Shown in pieces: positions 34,570 to 45,668 of a stretch of DNA of 64,000 nt; position 1 is the first letter of the stretch; each line of letters begins with the position of its first letter. This DNA is from Cryptomeria japonica (taxonomy: Eukaryota; Streptophyta; Pinopsida; Cupressales; Cupressaceae): the NCBI RefSeq assembly GCF_030272615.1, contig NC_081408.1, forward strand, positions 605,111,673 to 605,175,672. The letters are read 5' to 3'. The position numbers and the translations under genes are program-made. The notes beneath the pieces are model-generated. The model was given only the letters and a program-made list of their open reading frames with translations. It was not told the DNA's origin and did no database searches.

Positions 34570-34578
34570 TTTATATAG
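34570..34578 (-). promoter_or_regulatory. TATA box of the extensin gene
   Basis: The minus strand reads CTATATAAA about 115 nt upstream of the ATG at 34456. Transcription would start near 34545, giving a 5'UTR of about 90 nt. No other promoter element was assigned with confidence. Confidence 0.7.
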
Positions 34579-34639
34579 CAGAAATCTAGCTCCATTTGCC
34601 AGCCCAAGCGACATTTGACATTCATTTTTGACAGTGTCA

Positions 34640-35288
34640 CAGCAAACTCACTAGTGTCTCAAACAAACTGAATTACAAGCCATAAAAAATGTATTTACAG
34701 TCTCAAGCAATGCATCCATTTAGGGACAGATAACTAATTAATTAATAACCAGTGGCACGATGTTTTAGTCCATGTCTAAGCATTTAACCAGTTCTACCTA
34801 CGATAACCATTATTTCAGCCCGAATCACCCGGCGTCTTCAGAGCAGCCGCCCATATTACAATTCTCTATCAGGTAGAGATTCGTTTCATTTTATATAATT
34901 TGACCCGTTAAATGTGCAGCAGATTCATTCCAGCCGACACCTTCTCAATTTCTACGAAAGTTGCAAATTCATTTTATATACTTTGGCCTAATCATTGCAT
35001 GTTCTCTGTTTTTCGTAACTACGCACAGAGTAATCATCGACTATTGAATATTCAAAAATAGTACTTTGGTGTGCGAATTTGACATTATATATAGAGGGTA
35101 CGAGGAAAAGTCTTTACGATAGACTTACCTACCATGGAAGCATGCTGCATGTGTTCTAATATGTTTTTCTTTAATATTTCAAAAGGAATAGAATCTTTGT
35201 AGTAAGTAAACAATAATAATTGGCATTAAATATCTGATTGGAGTAATATATTAAATTAAATTTAAAAATTAAATAAATAAAATAAAGT
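34640..35288. other. Extensin upstream region
   Basis: No gene is seen. This is the presumptive promoter-distal region of the extensin gene, AT-rich, with no recognisable repeat or coding sequence. Confidence 0.5.
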
Positions 35289-35289
35289 T

Positions 35290-35670
35290 ATCTAGCTAGA
35301 AATCTTATAGTAATAAGATGTATGGTTCTGATTTGTTATAGGTTAAAAAAAATAGTAATAAATAAAGTTATTTAGTCAAAAATCTAATAGTGGCTTCGGC
35401 CCTAGCTCGCCCGATCAAGGATCGCAACTTAAGGCGTGGGTATGCTCCCCATGGTCTTGAGTTCGAGTCCCTGACTGTGTTAACTCTGTGTGTGTTGCTA
35501 CCTTGTGAGTAGGTCGTACACACTGGGGGATTAGTCTTGTGGGGGATTAGTTTCGCTTCGACGAGGACACCTCCAGATTCCACGATAGTGAATATTAAAA
35601 AAAATGTCTAATAGTAATATGATGTATGGATGTGATTTGTAATATGTAAAAAAAAAAAGGAATAATTAGA
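35290..35670. repeat. Tandem duplication of about 80 bp, second copy split by a SINE
   Basis: The segment from about 35290 (AGTTATCTAGC..., then AGTAATAAGATGTATGG) recurs from about 35367 (AGTTATTTAGTC...) and resumes at 35607 (AGTAATATGATGTATGG) after the SINE. Both units end in an A-rich run. The SINE therefore entered an already duplicated sequence. Confidence 0.65.
35392..35606 (+). mobile_element. tRNA-derived SINE (215 bp) with 9-bp TSD
   Basis: TCTAATAGT flanks the insert (35383-35391 and 35607-35615). Near the 5' end a box A-like TAGCTCGCCCG (35403-35413) and a box B-like AGTTCGAGTCC (35460-35470) resemble the Pol III promoter of tRNA genes. The 3' end has an A-run (AAAAAAAATG). The A-to-B spacing is longer than in a normal tRNA. 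Two neighbouring copies (see next entry) share the 3' part. The promoter, tail and TSD together make a SINE likely. Confidence 0.75.
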
Positions 35671-35679
35671 AAAAATGAT

Positions 35680-35730
35680 TTATTAGTCTCGCTTGGGCGA
35701 GGACACCTCCAGATTCCATGCAGGTAGTGT
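35680..35730 (+). mobile_element. 5'-truncated second SINE copy
   Basis: The segment with GAGGACACCTCCAGATTCCA repeats the 3' part of the SINE at 35392 (near 35560-35582). The tRNA-like head is absent. No TSD was identified. Confidence 0.6.
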
Positions 35731-35734
35731 ATTA

Positions 35735-38148
35735 ATTATGTCATGACAATCCTTTTAAAGTTAGGTCAGATCAACATTTTAATTTGGACCATTGATGAAT
35801 CAATCTTGGTAACTTGTCCAAATTGTTGATTTGAATCGAAGGAAGAAATGACTAAACTAAGAATCAAGATTAGCCCCTAGAAGTAAGTGTGGATGAAATC
35901 AAATAAGGCTAAAGTTGTGTGTCATCGTTTTAGCATAAACTACACCATTGTACACTTGTCATTACATAACTTAGGATAATTAGGTCAAAGTGTGTCAATA
36001 ACAAGGGGGGAAAAAGTCAAGGTATATTATTTTCATTGTTACATTCCACCCTAACTTTGAGTTGCATGTGACCTACCATGAGGATGCATTTCAAAGTAAA
36101 AACAAGCAACCAACATGAAAGATTATTAAAACACATAAAGAATACATATGTATGGATGTAAATGTTAATTCTTGGTACATGTTTCTTTGAAATGAGTGCC
36201 CCATCTTGGAAACTTACAAAATAGACAAAAGAAGTCCACAAGTAGCATCATAAATGAATTCGAAACAAAAATATGTTATCTACAATCAAAAGAAAAGAAA
36301 AGAGAGAGAAGAGGTGAAAGATATTGCACTTGTAGTAATACAAGGATAGTGTTTAGTAACAACATCAATAGGTATTGTGGCACCATATAAAAATGACATA
36401 GGTTTATGTGGCAGTCACTACCACCATACTCAAGAAACCTAAATTTTATCTTTAAAGATTATTATTTTGATTCTATCTTAACCAATTTATTCCATGTTAT
36501 AGTTGCAACTAGGTCTTCATGGATACTTTTTTTCACATCAAACATTGGGGTTCACAAATCTGTATACAAAAATGTTGTACACATACAATGTGTTTTGCAA
36601 CTTGTATTTTTCTATTAAAAATTGTGGAACTTTATCTCAAGTATGGGCATGCATAGCATGGTAAAATGACATCTCAAGCATGTTGACATTAATCATATAA
36701 GTCCCAAATATTTATACGTTAACAAATAGTGTGACACATAATCATACTTGCCAATTCAATTCCAAATCCTTAACAATTGTCTGACCTACACTTCTATATA
36801 ATTTATCTATAAATATTATTATTTCAGTTTTACTTATACCAATTGTCATGATATTGTTGCAAATAGGTCTTGATGGAGACATTTTTCTAGATAGGTTGAA
36901 GATATTTGCTAGCTAGAAGAGAGGCCACAATAGTAGGCATTTCATATTGTAGGGATAATAGCTATTACATGTTGACCATGTGGTGTTAGCACAACTAGCA
37001 ACAAGAGGTCTAGAGATAGATCTCCTCCCTTGGAAAGTGATGTAGTACCTCCAAGGTTCCTTTAGGCTAGGTATTAGTCGTGCAACTTGACTCAGTTGAT
37101 TCACATGGTTTTCTATTACGAAGGGGCATTTGTTGGCTTTGTCCTAAAGTTTGGCTAAAAGTATGGTGTCTAATCCCAAAAGATAATGAATTACAAAAAG
37201 ATGTCAATATAGCTTTCAATAACACAAAAATTGCAACAACGGTTGTAAAAACGAAAATCTTTCCTAAATTAGCTTTCTAATCTAACATGGATTGTAAAAT
37301 AAAGTTCAAAAGGGATTAAGGTATTGAGAGATGAAATGAAGTCTACGCTACTGGACAATGACAACTAACCATTCACCTTGCTACACTAGAATATTAGACC
37401 AGATCTCATTAAACTAATAATGTGTGAATCAAAATAGTCACAATTAATACACATGTTGATGCAATCATCAAAGGAATAACAAGAATTTCATTAAATATTC
37501 AGATTTCATCAACTCACAATGCCACACCCATGCACTGAAGTGAGACACAACTGTGTGAAGGCACACAAGAATTGAGCTTTAACTAGATTATCCAAAACAA
37601 GCAAATAAAATGCACAACTATCACTACCAAATGATTGAATAACTCAAATGCCACAAACAAAATGCTTGATTATGATTAAATTTTAAATTCCACAGCTTTT
37701 AGTAGATTAAAACACATGAATTTGCATAAAATTTATCTGTAATGTAAACAAAGAAGTTTTTCAGTCCTTAAAACTAAAAACAAATCTACTTAAAAAATAG
37801 ATTTTACATCTCACTTTGCTAATCCCATAGTTAGGGTTTTGACAAAAATAACTAGGTGTTCTAAAAAATGCAAACTAAAAATGAACTTGAATCAAACTAC
37901 GATCTATATATGCCCTAACTGAGTCTAAACTATGCCCAAAATTGAGCAAGGAGTGGGCACTTCATTTCCAAATGGGAAAAAAATAAAAATGTGATCCTAA
38001 AGTAACAACTAGGAACTCCAATTCAAACAACAACTTCTGAGTGTGATTTTAGAAGTTTAATGTGCTTCCCATGAGATCTTCTTTGCATGAAATAACGTTG
38101 GAGTTTTACCAACAACTAAAGTTGAGAGTTGGAGACATGGAAAAACAT
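35735..38148. other. Gene-free region
   Basis: AT-rich DNA with short motif-free open frames. Its right end (up to 38148) is continuous with 40628 once the LTR element between them is removed. Confidence 0.55.
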
Positions 38149-38631
38149 TGTTGGTGTAAATAATTATTCATCATGGATATTATTACACTATACTTAATTT
38201 TACTTAGGAAATGCATTTCATAGTAGTTTGGGTATGAGACACTTGGGTGTTTGTGCCACATTGGGATAGTGCATGTAGGAGAATTTCCACCTTTTGTGGA
38301 CTTATCTTGTTGTTACATTCCACATTCAGTGAGTGATCCACCTCATGTGGAATATTATATTGTTTCTCCTACCTACCACGCCTATTTCCTACCTACCCTT
38401 GTTTCTTATTGATCCACATGTCATGTTTGTGTTCTCACATATCCCTAGCCTTGCCTATATAAGCAGGCTCATCTACATTGCTTGTACAGGCATAACTGAC
38501 AATCATTGAACATCTTGTAATGATCCAGTTGATCAGTATTTTCTTGATAGAATACAGTTTATTTCTATCATCTATTTTGTTCTCTCTTTTTTGTGCTTTC
38601 CATTGCCTCTAGATCTTGGCAAAATCTCACA
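38149..38631 (+). repeat. 5' LTR (483 bp)
   Basis: It contains a TATA box (CTATATAAGCAGG, about 38455-38467) and ends just before a perfect initiator-Met PBS. Confidence 0.92.
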
Positions 38632-38644
38632 TGGTATCAGAGCC
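38632..38644 (+). promoter_or_regulatory. Primer-binding site TGGTATCAGAGCC
   Basis: Exact match to the canonical initiator tRNA-Met complement, starting at the base after the LTR. Confidence 0.92.
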
Positions 38645-40144
38645 ATTAGAGTGTCATTGGTTTGCCAATTGAGAGAAATTTGATGCTATTTGAGGTTGTG
38701 TATTTTGGAGCTTTCTATTGCAGGTTATTATTGAAGCTTGATGGGTCAAATCTGAGGTTACCATTGGATTGAGGAAGTCCAAGAAAGTCAGTTTTTCCTT
38801 TTGTTTCATCCAAATCGGACTTCGGAGGACAAATCTAGAGGCATTTGAAGTTTGAAGCTGCGACGAAAATTTTCTAGAAATTATAATTTTGCAGGCAATT
38901 TTCAAATAGTGATATCTCACTCATCTAGACTCCTTTTTTCGAGCAATTTTTTTTTGTTTTAGGGTATAATTTCATGATCTATACAGTGGTGCAGGAGTTT
39001 TCTGATTTTCTGATACAGGTTTTTCTGAAATTGTGAAATCCCGATTTTTACAACTTTGGAGGCTTCATTTGGGCTCATATGGACTCCTTTTCATGTACCG
39101 TTTTTTTTAGAGTGCATAATTTTTTGTCTACTTTCATAATCAGCCATTAGTTTGCAGTGATTTTGAGTAGAAATTGTACTTTCAGTATTTGGTCATTTTT
39201 GGCCTATTTGGTACTTGTATTTTGCTTGGATCTTAGTTTAGATCACTAGCAGTATTTGTTGAAGTCTCTTATATCTCATTTTGAGAAGTTGTAATCATTA
39301 AAATTAGAAGTCCACTTTTCTATTATTTGCAAGTGTGAACATGATCTTTTTATGGGGGGTCAGTTGTTCATTTATATCTCTTGGTGAAATTCCATTCGGA
39401 GGCATCTTCATCTACAGTATTCTACAGGGCTTCTTTGTTGGTGGCATCATTTTCATGTTTCCACATTTGAATATTTTATCATGATGTACGCTCTTGCTTG
39501 AGCAATGTTGTACTCGCACTATCATAAAGTGCCACACCTCTTTGTATCTTGTCATTGTTGACTATTTGATGTAATCCTCTTGTACATGTAGATTAAGAAT
39601 ATCTTGTGAGACTTGGTGCATGGCTCCAGTTGAGACTTAGATTGTACACATTTGTGCATGGCTTCCGTGAGACTTGGATTGTACTAGTATTTCTGCCATT
39701 TACGAGTATCCAGATGATGCTCAAAGTAGGTTGTCTCCATGCCTGATCTTCATTTTGTTGTAGTGAGTGATTCATCGTCATCGACTTGGTACCTAGTTTT
39801 GTCACACTTTGAAATTTTTGGTGCAGCATTGGTTCTCTTTCTTCCTTTTGGGGAGGTATTTTTGGTCAACATCATTGGACCATCTTTGCAGGAGATTCGA
39901 CATTGAGGGGGGGGGGCTTCATGGTCTCTTCTTTTCATCATTGAGAGCATTATGTGCTTTCTTCATCTCTCTTTCGTTGAGGGTTTTTTCCCATTGGGTT
40001 TTTCTCTCTTTCCCCGTTTATGGGAGATTGCATTTGCATTTGTACATGGGTACCTAACATGGCCTCATAGCTGGGACCCATCTTGCATTGCTTAGTTGCA
40101 TTGTAGACTTTAGTGCATTCCCCTAAGTTGCACTTAAGGGGGGG

Positions 40145-40627
40145 TGTTGGTATAAATAATTATTCATCATGGATATTATTACACTATACTTAAGTTTACT
40201 TAGGAAATGCATTTCATAGTAGTTTGGGTATGAGACACTTGTGTGTTTGTGCCACATTGGGATAATGCGTGTAGGATAATTTTCACCTTTTGTGGACTTA
40301 TCTTGTTGTTACATTCCACATTCAGTGGGTGATCCACCTCATGTGGAATATTATATTGTTTCTCCTACCTACCACACCTATTTCCTACCTACTCTTGTTT
40401 CTTATTGAGCCACATGTCATGTTTGTGTGCTCACATATCCCTAGCCTTGCCTATATAAGCAGGCTCATCTACATTGCTTGTACAGACATAATGGGCAATC
40501 ATTGAACATCTTGTAATGATCCAGTCGATCAATATTTTCTTGATAGAATACAATTTATTTCTATCATCTATTTTGTTCTCTCTTTTTTGTGCTTTCCATT
40601 GCCTCTAGATCTTGGCAAAATCTCACA
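40145..40627 (+). repeat. 3' LTR (483 bp)
   Basis: Same length as the 5' LTR and about 96% identical; its TATA box is preserved (TATATAAGCAGG near 40452). It is preceded by the polypurine tract. Confidence 0.92.
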
Positions 40628-40629
40628 AG

Positions 40630-42840
40630 CATGAAATGCAACTTAAACATGCTACAAACTATTGTTTTCTTGCCAAACATGTGAGAAAAATTGATGAGCA
40701 TGATGAAACACTTAGAAACATTTTGATTTGATCCATTGCTTAGTGATTTTTTTTTGTATAATCTATTTATTATATCAACTTAAAACCAAAATGTAGGAAT
40801 TCTTCCCACAAGTCAGTGTCTTCATTCAAAAAGGCTTCTACAAAAACATTGACAACATCATTTAACTCCTCCAAATCTAGAGCCTTCATGTATTTGATCT
40901 TGACTATTCCTGAAAACCCAAACTCCTTTAATTTACTTTTCCATTCTTTTATTTCAATGAATTCTTCCTACACTTCACTATCTAGCTTTCATTGACAATA
41001 AATCATCAATACTCTCCTTGGTACATGACTTGTAAAAATTGGTCTTTAACTCCTATATTATAATTGTCGGTTCATGAACCTTATATAGTTTTCACAAAAT
41101 GAATAGGATAATGCTTGAACAAACTCTTTTATTCTTTTTAGAACCTTAGTTGTGGTCTCATGATGTTGCGATATATTATCCTTGATCTTCTTGTAGGATA
41201 AAACCACTAACTTAACAACCTTAAGCCATTAATTCCAGGTAGATCCCCTTTCTCTTTCTCAATTACAGCTACACATAGCAATTCTTCTTCACTTGTAGCT
41301 TTTATTTTAGCCAAAATTGGGATGTAATTGTCCCACATAAGAATAGCTTCCTCTATACTAGTGTCTGCACCTCTCCTATTAGTATTTATCGTAAGAAGCT
41401 CAAATAATCTCTAATTGAATGATACATTTTAATAACATCCTCTCCTAAGACCTTAAGGTCTTCTCTCCATTGGGTAGTAGCTATTAATAATCTATGTATA
41501 ATTTTATTTTAGGTCCTTTCCTTGGTCTCCAATAAGTTTGAGGTTGTTGAAGTGTTTGTTTGCCCTTATATTTTTCTTTAGGGATCTCTAAAGGCTGCTC
41601 TAACTCTTTTTCAATAGTGGTCGTGGTTGTAGGTTGCTTTTTACTTGATGCAACACCTTTTGAAGACACTCCCACCTTAGATTTTTTTTTTATCTTTACT
41701 GGGATCCTCATGGTAGTGGGCCTTGCATGGCCTATAGGTTTTGAAGTCCTTGTCAGTCACATTGAAGAAGATGGGTTCTTCTTCTTTGAAGTTCCTATTT
41801 CTTGTTGAGGAGGTTGGACTCCTACTTGAGGAACACCATGCATTTGGTATGATTTCTCAATCCACTTCATGGTCCACTAGACAACAATCTTTTCCCTTTC
41901 ATCTATGTCCACAACTTCATCAATAGAGGGATCTATATTGAATATATGAATATTATACATTACATTTGACTCATAAGAGGGGTGCAACCTCTTTCATCAT
42001 CATGAAGACCTTTAGGAATCATTATACCTACAACTTTATTAGCTAAGTCAAAGTTCAATTTGTAAAAATATGTTATTCTCACTACATAATCGTCAACATA
42101 ATTTGCCCAATAGTCTTCCACTTTAGGCTTGTGTTTGTAATTTGCCCCAATTATTGGGTTGATCTTGCCAATTGGGTCAAATCTATCCCTAATCACTAAC
42201 ATAGATATAAAAATGAATGTTGATATCTTCGGCTTGACTGCCTTAGCATTCTTCTTGTCCAAGCAAGAATGTACACCCATATTAATTGGAAAGGTGATGC
42301 AATACTTATGTTTGGTTACACTTAGCTTATGAGCTTCACCAACTTGTCTACATAGTTCCAAAACAATTACACTATAACAAGGATACCTTGGCAATTGGTG
42401 AGGTGCCTTATTGTAGCCTAGCACCCTTATGTATGTAAATATTTTGAAGTGGATAAAATAGCTACCGAACCTTTGTATTGTTGTTGCTACTTCTATTGAA
42501 AGTCTCTTGGAAAACTCATTTTTCAATTATCTAATGATTGAAAAGGTAAAAGAATCATTGACCATCCTATAGTCCTTCTTGCTTCTCTTTAGGGTCAGTT
42601 GAGGATGATACCTTGAAACTCTCATTTTTGGGTCCTTCAATGAACCCTTCTTGATCAAGCCTAGGATGGTGGCTTGTGCAACAAGAAAATAAATTACGTA
42701 TGAGATAATGTAGAACTATTGACTCTGGTGTCAACATGGATAATGACATGAAATTTGAGATGGATATCCTCTCTTGTAAAGTGAGATTTATCACTCCAAG
42801 ATTACAGAAGGCTAATTCTTAGCCATGCAAGACAAATTAG
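40630..42840 (-). pseudogene. Unknown retroelement-associated gene, copy 1 (decayed)
   Basis: On the minus strand the best frame (42526-41960, 188 aa) contains RFGSYFIHFKIFTYIRVLG, LPRYPC, ELCRQ, FDPIGKI and EDYWANYVDDYVVRI. Upstream (42700-42540) another frame reads ATILGLIKKGSL and LTLKRSKKDYRMVNDSF. A Lys/Thr-rich basic segment follows downstream (41711-41484), then weaker coding traces to about 40850. The same residues recur in order in copy 2, at 58990-58200. No known domain or catalytic motif is recognised. The LTR element at 38149-40627 lies at its 3' side. Presumably part of a non-autonomous retroelement; the LTRs of this copy were not found. Confidence 0.6.
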
Positions 42841-43960
42841 TAGGAATGAATGTGAGTGTATTTAAGGTGGGTGCTGGTGTTTAATACTTCAAAGTGGATA
42901 ACATGCAATGAAGGCTTGAGAACTTCTCACAACTTTAACAAATCCTTTTGTATTTTTTGATTTTAAAACTGGCATAAACAACAATAACAAACAATCTATC
43001 TCTCTATTCCACTCATAGTTATGATATAAATCACAAAAGAGAAGGGCAACATTTATAAATAAACAACTTGCAATTAAATCTATTGGACAATGTCAATTGT
43101 TCAATAATATAACACATATGATGATTAGATTAGATCATTAGAAACTACATAAACATAAATTAAATTACACAATTCATGGAAATATGATGCAATCACCAAG
43201 GATTAAATGAATCAAAATATTTTCAAAATCTATTTAACTATACAACCATACCAGATGTGCAAATGTAGGACAAGATTCTTTATGAGCTCTTCAAAATGAT
43301 CTAACCAAGTTATGTTCTGCTATTGAATACTCAAACAATCAACAATACCAACTAATATATGTTGTTTGAATCATTCACACAAATTGGAAATGTTGAAATT
43401 TGAATTTTATTCATCCAAATTTCATAAGTTTGGCAGAAGTTTTCACACCAAAAATGTATAAACATTTCACTATAAATCCTACATAAAAAATCCAATCCTT
43501 TCTACAACCAAATGAAGGGTTTATATAGATTTTACAACATCCAATTTTCAGACTCGAAACTAGGGTTTCTAGGCAAAATTGTGGGCTAAAATTTATTGAA
43601 AAATAAAAGAAAACGCCCTAAAACTAAAGAAAATTCCATCTAAAAAATCATGCTACTAGTTTGTGATCAAGTTCGACCACCAAAACTGCAAAAAAACAAT
43701 TGATTTGGGTGTGTTTGGAGTACCAGTAAACTGCACTTTGAAAAGTGACAGGTTCCATCTCCAAAATTTGGGTAAATCTTTCCTTTTCTTTGTTGCACTA
43801 AACTGAAAGTGTTCCTCATTGGTTTTGATGTAGGAACATGAGTTTGAATGCCCATTTATCTTCCTATTGGACCCACGTGTTAGTTGGAGTTAACTAGAGC
43901 TCTAAAAAAACTAGTTGAAAAACATTAACTAAAACTCATTGCTTGTTGTACAAAATTTCT
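42841..43960. other. AT-rich spacer, no gene
   Basis: No recognisable gene. The position between the two unknown-gene copies would suit LTR or untranslated sequence, but no repeat partner was found. Confidence 0.45.
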
Positions 43961-43979
43961 ATTGTACACAGATCCCTAA

Positions 43980-45663
43980 AATATGTAAGGCAAACGATCT
44001 TTATAGATGTGCATCTACCTCCAAAAATTGTTGGTTGAAAAGGCTCACCAAATTATGTAATTCTTCTATATATGGTGTTTTGGTATACTTAAGCTTTACA
44101 ACTAGATTCTTGACAAAAACCTTCATTTTCATTTTCTCATCTTCAAACCGTAGTAATTCAACTTTCATAAACTGAATATATTGCTTCATTGAAACCATTT
44201 GTTTGTATTATTTTCAAAAATAAGTCTCTATGCATTCTACCTTTGAAATCCTGCACTATAACCTAAATAGATTATCCACTTTTAGCTTATCATAAAAAGG
44301 AGTGCAAGGAAGACCTTCAATAAATTCTTAGACTCTTTCTATCAAAGAATTTGCACTATTGATTTTCTCAATGACTTGCTCCTTTGATTTCTTATACTCT
44401 TTAATTACCATCTTTATTGTTCTAATCCACTCAATCACTAGATACCCTTGTCAACATCATCATCAAAAATCCCCTTTTTAGTTAAAGCTTTCTCATCGGT
44501 ATTTTTGATAATGTAGAGAATTGGGAGATAGCCATCCCACATAAGGATGGCATCTTTGATGCTCACTCCTTATTCTCCTCCTCTTGTTAACATTCTATGT
44601 AACAATGTCAGCTATTTCTAGATGGCATGGTATAAACCCATAACTTTACATATCACTTCTCCTCGAGTTTCAATATCTTGCCTCTAGGTTAGTGTAACTA
44701 CAACAAAGGAATCACCACTTGAGGTTGCAATGCCAAATGAAAGAGTGGATTGTAGACCAGTCAAAGGTGCACTCCAAGATCAATTGGCCCCATCAATTGG
44801 CTGATATATTTCTTCAATTCATTGTTTTTGAGCTTTCAATTCTTTCTTAGTTTCATCTTCCTTTCCCATTCTTTGAAAGATTGTATCTACAACCTAATAT
44901 AATGAGTGCCTTAGTTTCAAATTCCTTGTTTGTTCTCCAAAATATTGTATCTACAACCTACTACAATGAGTGCCTTTATCCTTCTTTATTTTTCTCTCCT
45001 AAATCAATTTCTTGTATCTGATAGTCTTCAGGCCCCATCTCATTTTTGGGCTTGTCTATGAGTGGCACTACAATTTGGGCCCTTTAATGGCTAGATGTTT
45101 CAGTGGTAACAACAAAGAGTTTACTAGCTCACTTCTTTGGTTCATGAGTTTTGAATTCTTACTCTAATATAGAGAAACATCTCTCATCTAACTCCTTGTA
45201 TCTCCTTTGCATGTGCTTGAAATTATTTGTCAACTGGATAGGAGTCTACTAGTACTTCCAATTTCTATCTCTTGATGCTCTCTATTTATCTTAGGTTGTT
45301 CTTCAACCATCTAATCATCTATATATTCCTCATCCAATTAATTGCCAACATCAATATCGTGAGGCTATTCTTCCACATTTTGTTCCTTATCTTGCGATTA
45401 AGGAACTTCTTGCTCTTATTCATGTTTTGTAGCTAACTCATGCTATTGATAATGCTCATGCTCTATTGTAATTTCTACTTCATGTTGCTTCTGAGGAGCT
45501 TCTTCTTCTTCATCACCTCTTGACAGTTCCCTAATATGTTCCTCTCTAGTGGCTTGAGGAGGCTCATCTCTTGTTTGATCATCTTCCTCATCGACATCAA
45601 GCATTCCAAGCATAGAGAGCAATGCTTCTTCAGTCTCTTTATCTAGAGTCTTCATATCATCTA
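43980..45663 (-). pseudogene. Unknown retroelement-associated gene, copy 2, 3' part
   Basis: This is the downstream (minus-strand) half of the gene interrupted by the chromovirus. The frame 45655-45443 (MKTLDKETEEALLSMLG..., acidic) joins the frame ending at 57194 once the element and one TSD copy are removed. Further down, traces of a helical segment (44198-44001) and of a region parallel to 41400-41200 of copy 1 (shared CATCCCACATAAGGAT-like stretch near 44535) remain. Many stops. No known family. Confidence 0.55.
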
Positions 45664-45668
45664 CTGTA
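45664..45668 (+). repeat. Target-site duplication, left copy (CTGTA)
   Basis: CTGTA directly precedes the 5' LTR and recurs at 57189-57193, directly after the 3' LTR. The perfect 5-bp TSD fixes both element boundaries. Confidence 0.95.

Larger units (their letters stand above)
38149..40627 (+). mobile_element. Non-autonomous, non-coding LTR retrotransposon (2479 bp)
   Basis: Two 483-bp LTRs (38149-38631 and 40145-40627) start TGTTGGT and end CTCACA. By manual count they differ at about 19 positions (about 4%). The PBS TGGTATCAGAGCC (38632-38644) directly follows the 5' LTR. A G-rich polypurine tract (CTTAAGGGGGGG, about 40134-40144) precedes the 3' LTR. The 1.5-kb interior has no coding potential. 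Flanks AACAT (38144-38148) and AGCAT (40628-40632) form a near-perfect TSD. The size and content suggest mobilisation in trans by an autonomous copia-type element. Confidence 0.9.

Noticed and set aside
35392-35480. Genuine tRNA gene
   Set aside because: Only box-like sequences are present; no cloverleaf with acceptor pairing could be drawn, and the TSD and A-tail indicate a SINE.
36000-37300. Short ORFs between the SINE and the LTR element
   Set aside because: All under about 75 codons, AT-biased, no motif, no consistent frame.
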